Source of the DNA: Hemibagrus wyckioides
Lineage: Eukaryota; Chordata; Actinopteri; Siluriformes; Bagridae
DNA: 64,000 nt
Direction: 5' to 3'
NCBI RefSeq assembly: GCF_019097595.1
Contig: NC_080714.1
Span: 8,697,759-8,761,758, forward strand
Position numbers and translations under genes: made by a program. Shown here piece after piece: positions 28,140 through 37,394 of the stretch. The number at the start of each line of letters is the position of its first letter. Positions within the stretch are counted from its first letter, which is position 1. The notes under the pieces are model-generated. The model made no database searches and was not told the DNA's origin. It was given only the letters and a program-made list of their open reading frames with translations.

Positions 28140-29032
28140 GTGACATTGTGGGGAAGAAGCCAAAAAACAACGGTCAGTGCCATTACCGCCAACCTCCACA
28201 TAACAGGGCTGGAAATGTCACAGCTAACCGTTTGAAGAGGACACGGAGAGCAGAAATACCAGGAAATGCAACTGACTCCTCAACAGTAAGCATCAGAAGG
28301 CCAGATTGGAAATACAGAGATAAGCCAGAAAATTCCGTGCAACAAGATCATCCTCTACCAAAGTAATGGAAAGGTCAAAGTGTGGAGAAAGAAGGGCATC
28401 TGTTTATGATCCAGAGCTCATCAGTGAAACATGGTAGAGATAGTGTCATAGCTTGGGTGTGCATGACTTTCTGGAATAGCCATGTAATCATTATTGATGG
28501 TTTAATTCATGATGAATGAGTTCAGAAGCCTGCAGAAACAGTCTTGTCTGCCAGCCAGTTTACAGAGAAATGAATCCAATCTAATCATGTGTGCATTAAG
28601 ACAGTGAACACATACAGTGCCAGCACAATTAAGATCTTCATCAGGGGGAAAAAATGAGAGTATGTTTTATTTAAAATTGAAGGAGACTAAAGGACAGCTG
28701 AATGAAGCTCTGGTGCAAGCCTGGGAAAAAGCATCTGAAAACAAGAATGCATCAGTTTGCTGAAGTCAGTGGGTCACAGCACTGCAGTTATTGCAAGCGA
28801 GGGATATGTGACCAAATATAAAGTGTTATGTTAATGTCGGTTCCTATACTTTTGCTCACCTAAAAAGGGGTAGTCTGCCAACAAAGGTGTCATATTCCAA
28901 GTTTTGTTTTGTTTCTTTTAAACACATCTAGATATAAATATCAGGAAATGAAAGCTGAGATTTTGATCCAGCATCACATCTTCAAATGAATCATCCTTGC
29001 TGTTCCAATACTTTTAGAGGAGACTACAGCAG
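28140..29032 (+). mobile_element. Decayed Tc1/mariner-type transposon, second family
   Basis: Plus-strand phrases of a transposase are recognisable but broken by stops: 'RPDWKYRDKP', then the code around GGCATCTGTTTATGATCC and CATCAGTGAAACATGGTAG. The right part has 'TTCCTATACTTTTGCTCACC' and 'CAATACTTTTAGAGGAGACT', typical end phrases of this family. It is different from the CACTATATTGCC family. Confidence 0.65.
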
Positions 29033-29336
29033 TCCTCATATAACAGCATCGGATTTCTTTCTGCATTTTCCGGGTTAGATGAGATGCGCAAATAATACAT
29101 AAGCTCACAGACTGTAATAGTGTTTTATTTTGAAATCTGTTACACGTATGTCACGTATTGAACTGATAACACAAAGTCACAGAAGGTCTTTAGATAAAAC
29201 AAAGCAAGCAGTACTAACCAAGAGGACATTTTAACACACTACACCGTTTAAATTGGCATGTCATAAGATTACCAGATACATTTTGCACATCCAGATTTAT
29301 ATGCTTGGAGCATGTTGGATGCCATGTGTTCAGCTA

Positions 29337-29795
29337 CACTATATTGCCAAAAGTTTTGGGACACCCCTCTGAATCATTGAAGTCAGGTGTTGCTCTTAGC
29401 CCCTTAGTTCCAGTGGTAGGAATTCTTAATGCTTCAGCACACCAAAACATTTTGGACAATTTCATGCTCCCAACTTTGTGGGGACAGTTTGGGGATGACC
29501 CCTTCCTGTTCCAACATGACTGCACACCAGTGCACAAAGCAAGGTCCATAAAAACATGGGTGAGCGAGTTTGGAGTCCTGACCTCAACCTTTGGGATGAA
29601 TTGGGATGGAGACTGCAAGCCAGACCTTCTTGTCCAGCATCAGTGCCTGACCTCACAAATGTGCTTCTAGAGAAATGGCCATAAACACACTCTTAAAACT
29701 TGTGCAAAGCCTTCCCAGAAGAAGGACAGGCCAACTCTATATTACATTCAGGTGCATGTAAAGGCAGATGTCCCAAAACTTTTGGCAATATAGTG
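29337..29795 (+). mobile_element. Deleted Tc1 copy (CACTATATTGCC family)
   Basis: Both termini are intact (CACTATATTGCCAAAAGTTT and its complement at the right). Inside, the transposase code jumps from the left end directly to 'PLVPVVGILNASAHQNILDN' and continues in pieces to the C-terminus. The N-terminal half is deleted, and 'FQHDCTPVHKA' shows substitutions. Confidence 0.85.
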
Positions 29796-30239
29796 TACAT
29801 GGTGATGAAAAAGAAAGACGTATTAGATGGATGAAGATATGAATATGAATGTAAAGGTAAAATTTTACCTTTAAATAAATAGTTAAGCCACAAAATGTTA
29901 AGCCACACATTTTTTGTTATGCAGATTCTGTTCACATCCTTATGGCTTTCAGTAGTTGATCTGAAAATAATATAAATAATAATAATAATAAATATAAAAG
30001 GTGAGTATCTCAATAACATGTCTGATGTGATGCCCCCTGCAGTTTGGATTCAATTCTATTAATCTCTACCATGATGTTGTGCTCAGACTACAAACAGTGA
30101 CCTTGGAAGTACAGCTCCATGTTGAATGTAATGATTACACATTTGGAAACAAGCCTTGTACGGCCTTGCAATCCCAGAATTCATAGCTGTGTTGTTATAT
30201 TAAACCACTGTACTAAACTGTCAAATATGCAATGCTATC

Positions 30240-30510
30240 TTCTTCTCCATCCATCCATCTTCTGTACACGGTCACAAGGATCATGGAGTATATCCCAGGG
30301 CACAATTGCTCACACTTTCAATTTAGACATGCCAATCAGCCTACCATACATGTATTTGGACTAGGGGAGGAAACCAGAGAATCCATAGGAAAATCCTAAA
30401 TCACAGGGAAAACATGCAAACTCCATGCACACAGGGTGGAGGCAGGAATCAAACCCCTAACCCTAGCGCAGTGAGGCAAACATGCTAACCACTGTGCCCA
30501 CTTCCTGTGG
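30240..30510 (-). mobile_element. tRNA-derived SINE (minus orientation)
   Basis: Same family as the 14.7-kb copy. Tail 'CATCCATCCATCTTCTGTAC', body 'ATGCCAATCAGCCTACCATA' and 'TTGGACTAGGGGAGGAAACC', and head complement 'CATGCTAACCACTGTGCCCA'. Confidence 0.8.
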
Positions 30511-30529
30511 ATTATTAGCAATGATTTTC

Positions 30530-30740
30530 ATTCATTCAACAGGGTCACTGTGGATTCTGGAGGCACTGAAAGAGACACCGGTCCATCGCAGGACATCATA
30601 CATACACACACCTGTACTTAGGGGTAATTGAGAGTAGCCAATACACATTGGGACAGTGAAAGGAAACCAGAGAACCCAGAGAGAACCCACACAGACACAG
30701 GAAGAACTTCTCCACACAGTAACAGTAATCCAAACTCAGG
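30530..30740 (-). mobile_element. Second SINE fragment in tandem with the 30.2-kb copy
   Basis: Body phrases of the same SINE ('GAGAGTAGCCAATACACATT', 'AAAGGAAACCAGAGAACCCA', 'GAGAACCCACACAGACACAG'). The tRNA-like head is not clear. Confidence 0.6.
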
Positions 30741-31282
30741 ATCCATCCATGAACAATTTGCATTAATGTGTTGAATTGAATTGAATAAAAGTTCTTCCTC
30801 TTTCCTATTCTTGTTATTAAAATGTTGCCTGAATCGATGTTTTTATTCATTATTATTTACACTTTCCACTAAGTCCCTACTAATTGAACTTGCATAGCTA
30901 TTCACATATTAAGAATTTTGTAGTCCAAGTTGATTTTGCATAATTTCAAATTCCTCCTCTTCATGTAAATTATGTAACTGGTGTATGCGCTTTCTTGTCC
31001 AGCAGACATCAGCATTAGCTGAGTGACTAAACAGATTAAATGTCTTTGACGATAGCTATATATCCTGACCTCAGATTCGGCAGTTGCTGTAACCCCTAAA
31101 GAGTATAAATAGTGGGTAAAACTACAATAACCCTCACTCTGCTTTGCTTCCCAGCCTTATGGATTAGCATCGATCCACCAGCCATGATAGGACACATTTG
31201 ACCATGTGCATCAGCCTGTGTAATAACAAAATGACGTAAATACGCACGGCATTCAGTTAAATAAATAACATTAATTGAACTC

Positions 31283-31358
31283 TGCAAAAGTATATTCACA
31301 GCCTCGTCAAAATCCTTCTCATCTTTCAGTATTCTGTTGCATAAGGCCATGTACACCT
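31283..31358 (-). other. Unassigned exon-like segment
   Basis: On the minus strand a good acceptor (TCTTCCACAG, ending at 31,359) is followed by about 25 stop-free codons reading 'VYMALCNRILKDEKDFDEAV', a charged, helix-like peptide that does not look like simple repeat. The frame stays open to about 31,096 but loses coding character. No partner exon was found. It may be a stray exon of an unknown gene, a relic, or chance. Confidence 0.25.
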
Positions 31359-31807
31359 GTGGAAGACCAGGTTTCGAGAGCAAGGTCATACAAATTCAAC
31401 ATTCCCATTTTCCACATCTTTCTTCCTGGAAAACGATAAACTCAAACACATTCGTTAATGTTGTGTTTTTTATCATCAAAATTCATAAATATGAAAGGAG
31501 AAAAACAGTGGTCATGCTCAGCAAGCTCACTTCAGTTTGTATTCAGAAAATGTGGTTGCAACAACCTAGATGTAAAACATGAGTCATGAAAAATATCCAG
31601 CTATAAATTCAGACTGTGGTGTAGTGAAGCACAAACAGTGTATGGCGTTTATGAGGGTGACCACCAAGTGCTTGGAGAGGGAGTGTAATAAATAACACTG
31701 ACATTCAAGTATGTGACATCTATACACGGTAGCTTGGCATGTAGTTCCATTTTTCTCTACAAGTGTGTGTCTATGAAATACTGCATAACCTTCTTGACCC
31801 TCCATGT

Positions 31808-32905
31808 TTACAATCCAGGCCACAAGTCTCCTAGAAGTGCTCTCAATTTACAAACGCCAAGTGATGTCCGGACGCCCACCCAGGAGCAGGGAGGTTTGGA
31901 ATGCATGTCTGCCCAGTACTGGAGCATTTCCTCATGCTGAGTATGATGGACAGACACCATGGCCTGGTAGCAGCAGCGTGAATACGGCACGGGTGGTCCT
32001 CCGGAGAAAAGTGGGGAATGGGTGGGAGTGATGCCAGCTGTGTGGGCACACAAACCTACAAACACATCTTCAGGAGGCAAGGGCTTGGGCAACGGGGCAG
32101 CAGCTGCTGCCAGAGAGAGCTTTAGCACAGCGGGACGGGAAAGCACATACGCTGTGCCGCTGCAGTAATCTGGGAAGACCGTACCTGCGAAAGCATCTTT
32201 AGAAAAATAGTGCTTGCTGGTTGGATTATGGTCCGGTTCCACCCTCAAGTGAACCCGACCAAAGTAGAGTTCATCAAGCTCCCGCTCTTCTGCCCCCCAG
32301 TTAAGGTTGATGTACTGTAGCAGTGCACTAGGGTTGAACATCACATCGTCATCCACCTTGGCTAGGAAGCGAGCTTCAGGGCAAAAGCGCCGGGCCCAAG
32401 CTAACATGGACAAAGTCTTTAAGGTCAGGTTAGCGTAGGAGTCCAGAAAGCGACCCTGCACCAGGTCTGCGTGTTCCCGTGCCTCATCTGCCAGTTGTTT
32501 GGTCAAAACAGGATCTGATGCCTGCCCCAACATGAACAAAGTCATGACCCGATAACCTCGCACATGCACTTCACCACCCCAAGTGTCACGGATTGCCTGA
32601 CGAGCTTTAGTGTTAGCAGGAGCCGAGGTCACCAAGGTGATAAGGTAGGGCTTTGCACGCTGGCAGACAAGCGGGCTTGGCATAAGGAGGTATTCCTCTG
32701 GACGCGTAGGGGGCACGCTCTGAGGAAGAATCCCGCCGTGGGTACCTCCGACTCCATTCATTCTTAGAGAAGTAACCCATGATTCAATGTAGTCGATGAA
32801 GAGGCCTGCAAAAAGGCAGGAAAACACCAGGAGGCACAGGACCGGGGTCAGCCCAAAGTGCTTCACCAGACGGATTTTACAAACCCACAGGCCACGGATC
32901 ACCAT
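31808..32905 (-). CDS. b3galt4: Beta-1,3-galactosyltransferase 4, single coding exon, 365 aa
   Basis: Golgi type II membrane enzyme of the GT31 family. The mammalian protein adds beta-1,3-galactose to GM2/GD2/GA2 to make GM1/GD1b/GA1 gangliosides (family knowledge). A short cytosolic tail precedes a hydrophobic anchor at about residues 17-39 ('PVLCLLVFSCLFAGLFI'). The catalytic domain shows 'AIRDTWGG', 'FLDSYANLTLKTLSMLAW', the metal-binding 'KVDDDVMFNP' and the later 'PPEDVFVGLC' region. I start at the Met of 'MVIRGLWVCKIRL' because a strong acceptor (GCGTCTGCAG) lies 2 bases before it. An upstream exon is thus expected, probably ending at 33,658. Length is close to human B3GALT4 (378 aa), which also has its coding region in one exon. 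It lies next to wdr46, as in the human extended MHC class II region. No damage seen. Confidence 0.92.
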   Translation of the reverse strand: MVIRGLWVCKIRLVKHFGLTPVLCLLVFSCLFAGLFIDYIESWVTSLRMNGVGGTHGGILPQSVPPTRPEEYLLMPSPLVCQRAKPYLITLVTSAPANTKARQAIRDTWGGEVHVRGYRVMTLFMLGQASDPVLTKQLADEAREHADLVQGRFLDSYANLTLKTLSMLAWARRFCPEARFLAKVDDDVMFNPSALLQYINLNWGAEERELDELYFGRVHLRVEPDHNPTSKHYFSKDAFAGTVFPDYCSGTAYVLSRPAVLKLSLAAAAAPLPKPLPPEDVFVGLCAHTAGITPTHSPLFSGGPPVPYSRCCYQAMVSVHHTQHEEMLQYWADMHSKPPCSWVGVRTSLGVCKLRALLGDLWPGL

Positions 32906-33657
32906 TCCTGCAGACGCAAGATCAGCCACAAACCATGGGAAATGTGTCTCTTTCTACTTCTTATTGCGCAGTCTCACTTCACTTCTGTTTCAAATGTTAC
33001 ACCCAAAACAGCCTTAAAGCATTTGCACAGGCAAATGAGTGCATCAGCATATCTTCAACATGACAGCCTGTCTGTAAGAAAAAAGACAGAAAGAAAGAAA
33101 TGGTGAACTATAATCCCGTTAGGAATTTACACTAGAAGAAAAATGTTTACGATAAACAGCTACACAAACATTCTGTGTGTTTTAACATGACAAGGATTTA
33201 CACCAGACAAAATAACTCGGCTAAATTTTTGCACCAAATTAGCACCTGTCTGTTTACACCCGCCTTTTCAGTTTCTAACAAACATAACAGAGAAAAAATC
33301 TATTTCAAGTAAAATCTTATTTATTTTTGAAGATATATTCCTAAATATAATATTGAAGCTAACTTGTATGAGAACTAACTGTATTAGGAAGAAACCTTGC
33401 AGTTTATGCGCGTGACCTGAAAGAACCGGAAATTAGATTGGGCCAAAGCTACAATATTATTAAACAACAACAATAATGATAAAACGCGTTTGGTTTTATT
33501 ACAGCGTTGTCTCTATACTAACTATATGAACAAAATAAGACACGTTTAGTTTTGTATATTTTACGTGTTTCATCAAACATTCAGCTGAACTGCGAACAAA
33601 CAACAACAACTACAAATGTCTAAGATAGCTTAAAGAGATCAGTTCATTAAGACGCAC

Positions 33658-33935
33658 CTTCTCCTGTCTGAAACATCCGACACACTGAAGTCTCCGTCCT
33701 GTTATTTGGACTGAAGCATGGTATCTCCTCGTACCCAGTGTACATGTACACAAACCCGCCTATATATACCGACCTCACTATACACTGGTCATCTCGATGT
33801 CCAGGACTCATTACGCATGTATTCTGCATGTATTCCTCAAACGCATCCGTCTTGATTTTGCCTTGTAACAGATACAGGAAACACATAAAGCCTCCGATAT
33901 CAGCTAAAGACGACAGTGTGCAATCGTCATTCATG
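33658..33935 (-). other. b3galt4: Probable 5' exon and promoter side of b3galt4
   Basis: A donor-like CAGGAGAAG|GTGCGTC on the minus strand ends at 33,658 and would join the acceptor before 32,907. The left end of this box is arbitrary. An open frame from 33,934 is in phase with the b3galt4 coding exon across this junction, so either a non-coding leader exon or an alternative N-terminus is possible. Confidence 0.45.
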
Positions 33936-34739
33936 CAGAATGTGTGGCGTTGAAACTGGATAGTGCATTTTTAGTGTGTTTTGTGCGCCATCTAGCGGTG
34001 AGGCGTGCTGAAAAATATAGCTCTGTTTAACTAATTAATTTAGGCGGGATTGCACTTTTATAGTCACAATTTCTAGTTTATGTCAAGAATGTTTATTTTA
34101 TGTGATTATTTTTACTTTTAAAAAAACAACGTCTCCTCATTTATTAGGACTGGGAGTGCAAAATGGAAAAGTAGTTTAGAATATTTTATTGGTCCCTATT
34201 GGATGTTCCATATCCTTCTGTTCTCTGCGCGCGCGCACACACAGATACACGCATACAGAGAGGGAGACTTTCCACTACCCTTGCTTTGTCAATACAAATA
34301 GGGCAATTATTTGTCATGCCAATGAAGCACATGAAAGCTGTTTCAGTATTACTTCACTACATTGATCAGTTTGATATGTTTTAATCTAATTGCCGCACTA
34401 GTGTGCTATTTTCTTACAAATAACATCTAGGATGTTTCCTCAGCAGCACTTTAGAACCCGCTTCCTTCCTACTAGCCGGTAAATATGGTCAGACGGGTTG
34501 AGCAGCTCGGCCTGTGTTTTGGCAGCTGTTCAGACAAAAATCGGAGTCTTTTATCAGAGAACGCTTTTGTAGTTGTATTCGGTGGCTTGTTTACACAGGC
34601 AGTACATCATTGTGAAATTACATGGAACTATAAACAACTAAACACGACAGGATTAAACGGTGTCCACAGGCAGCGCATCAGTCTGACACTGACGGTATTG
34701 TTCAGAGCACAGAAAGTGGTGTTAAAGAGCGACTGTGGA

Positions 34740-35130
34740 AATCCACCAATCCGCGCGCGCTTGAGGCGGCAGACGGGATGACGTCACCAGCGTCTGGTCG
34801 TCGTGGCTGGTGCGCGCGAGCGAAGAGGAAAAGGGGGGCAGAGCGAGCGCGCGACAGGGAGGAAGAGAAAAAACTCCCAGCAGGCCGAAACGGGGTCACG
34901 AACTATGACCTTTCACAGGAGAAAAACAATAACAAATCATTTGTATTAACCGTAACGACTGTAAAAATACGTCAACTAACTTCACAGGTAAGTCATATTT
35001 ATATTTTTTGTTCCCAGCGACCGTGGACGGTGCTTAAAATAGGCAAGATAAAAACCGTTTTTCTCTCGTTTAGCTGATCGGGGAAGAACCCCGGTACCGA
35101 GTCTTAACGGCAGGCCGAGCCGTGCTGACG
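34740..35130 (+). promoter_or_regulatory. nr2c2: CpG-rich promoter and non-coding first exon of nr2c2
   Basis: A marked rise in CpG and GC content (for example GCGCGCGCTTGAGGCGGCAG, GCGCGAGCGAAGAGG). It includes a CRE-like TGACGTCA at 34,779-34,786. A consensus donor TTCACAG|GTAAGTC ends exon 1 at 34,987. The next exon starts near 37,324 (GTGAACAG acceptor) and carries the first ATG at 37,395. No TATA box is obvious. Confidence 0.65.
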
Positions 35131-35901
35131 GACCGCGGATTTATTATCCGCCGACTGAAAAAAAAACCGTGTCGATCATATTTAGCCATTTTGCACGCAC
35201 TTTCCTTAGCAGCTGTCAGTTTGCGAATAAACACTGATGTATAACACAGCTGGGATTTCTACACGACAAATGCGCGCGACAAAGAGGACCGAGAATTAGC
35301 TTATTAGCCAACAGGCTAACCCTATAGGTGTGCTGCGAAGCCCGACTCTATATCGTTTAGTTTTTCTACCCGTATTTCGGCAAACCCAGATTTCTGTGGT
35401 ACTATTGGCTATTACGAACTATCTGCCGATTGGACAGTTTAGCAGCAAATCCAAGCGCAGGATTCGGGATAATACTGACCAATCCTAGCGCAGAGGGCGG
35501 GATTTGTCGCAATATGGGTGGGGGAATGAGACGACCCTTTTACCTTTGCCATCTCGGGGTGGGTGTTTTTTTTTTCTTCGCCCGATCCGAATATATAGTA
35601 TGCACGAATCTATTCTCATAATTAAATAGACATTGCACGAAGTAACCCTGGACGAAAAAATAGATGTTTCAAATTGTTTTTAAGAAACTGCATAAAATAC
35701 ATGAGTGTCCTTATTTTGGCATTCCGCCAGATTCTCCATTTTGTGCCTTTTTGCCTCCTCTGATAGGAGTTTGAGGATTTCTGCAGTTTCTTTTCAGTCA
35801 TAGAGCTTGAGTTAGCGGTTTTAAATAACACAACACCTAATTACGTTTTAAACATGGATTAAAGGACAAATTGTGTTTTAAAAAGCACTGGAGACCATAT
35901 T

Positions 35902-36488
35902 CACTATGTTGCCAAAAGTTTTGGGACACCCCTCCAAATCATTGAGTACAGGTGGTGTTTTCAGGGGTTGGGCTTGGCCCCTTAGTTCCTGTGAAAGGAA
36001 CACTTCACCCAATAGAACACCTTTGGGATGAATTAGAGCGGAGACTGTGAGCCAGACCTTCTCATCCAACATCACTGCCTAACCTCACAAATGTGCTTCT
36101 AGAGGAATGGTCAAAAATTCCCATAAACACACTCCTAATCCTTGTGGAAAGCCTTCCCAGAAGAGTTGAAGCTGTTATAGCTGAAAAGGGCAGGCCAACT
36201 CCATATTAAATTCATGTGCATGTAAAAGCAAACGTCCCAGTTTTAGCCTGGCTCGCAGTCTCTGCTCTAATTCATCCCAAAGGTGTTCTATAGGGTACCA
36301 AACTCATTCATCCATGTCTTTATGGACCTTGCTTTGTGCACTGGTGTACAGTCATGTTGGAACAAGAAGGCGTCATCCCCAAACTGTTCCCACAAAGTTG
36401 GGTCCAAAATGTCTTGGTATGCTGAAGCATTAAGAGTTCCTTTCATTGGAACTAAGGGGCCAAGCCCAACCCCTAAATTCAATGATTT
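35902..36488. mobile_element. Two Tc1 fragments in inverted head-to-head arrangement
   Basis: The left half (35,902-36,240, plus) starts CACTATGTTGCCAAAAGTTT and carries transposase pieces to '[10 protein letters not shown]'. The right half (36,241-36,488, minus) repeats part of the same code in reverse (the complement of '[18 protein letters not shown]' and 'GLGPLVPMKG'). Both are incomplete. The pair lies in nr2c2 intron 1. Confidence 0.8.
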
Positions 36489-37394
36489 GACAACATAATT
36501 TTAGGTTATCTTAGTGAAGATGCAGCTTTCAATGCACTCTACTTTGAAATTAATGCCCTATATATCCATAAAGGAACTAAATATTGATGTGTAATGAATC
36601 AGTTTGACTTGGAGGTCATGGTGCCATTGGGAGCCGTTTACAAAAAAAAGAAGCACTGCCTGTAAATGTGCAAGATGATACCAGACTGTGGGAGACTGGA
36701 ATTTGATGTGTCAGTACAGCAGATACAGTAGTGTCCCATATTCATATTTGTAACCAGACATTAATAGCACTAATGATTTACTTGTCTTGTGTAGGCATGC
36801 TGTCTGTGCTGTTTCCCAAAACTAAGCCTCAGTGAAACACACACCGTTTCATCGTTAATTCAAATGTTTGGATAGTTGGAATAGTAAAAAAAATGCTGAG
36901 TTGACCTTTTTTATTTGCTATACTAAATGTAAGACTTTTCATAATCTTATAGTCAAAGTGCTGTAGAGCAAGTGTTCATCATTTAACGTAAGGCTGTGGA
37001 TGAACACATTAGTTCTGAGCTGACTTTTCTTGAAAACAAAAACATCATAGACATGTTCTTCTTGCCCTGTTCTCAAAATGGCTCCTTCTTGATTGGAATG
37101 AAAACTTTCACCCACACCAGGCCTTGGACCCTCCTGGTTATATCAGTATTGTCTAAAAATACTTGTTCTGATTGAATATACAGATGAAATGTTTACATGG
37201 TGTGCAGTGAGCATGCTAAACAATGGCAGATGATTCACTGTGTGTTTCTGTGTACATAGCTGTACGAGTGCAGCATAATGTTTGTCGTATCATGGAGTGA
37301 TGTGCTGTTCATGTGGTGAACAGGTCCAGCGGGTCATAACAGATGCAGCAGCGGCCTTGCTCCAGTAAGACACTGCTAATGACCTTATATCAGC

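Larger units (their letters stand above)
27869..31807. other. Repeat-rich intergenic stretch between convergent wdr46 and b3galt4
   Basis: About 3.9 kb made mainly of the transposons and SINEs listed separately, plus the unassigned exon-like segment. The portion from about 31,400 to 31,807 should be the b3galt4 3' untranslated region on the minus strand. Prefoldin subunit 6 (PFDN6), the next gene in the human block, was not seen. Confidence 0.5.
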
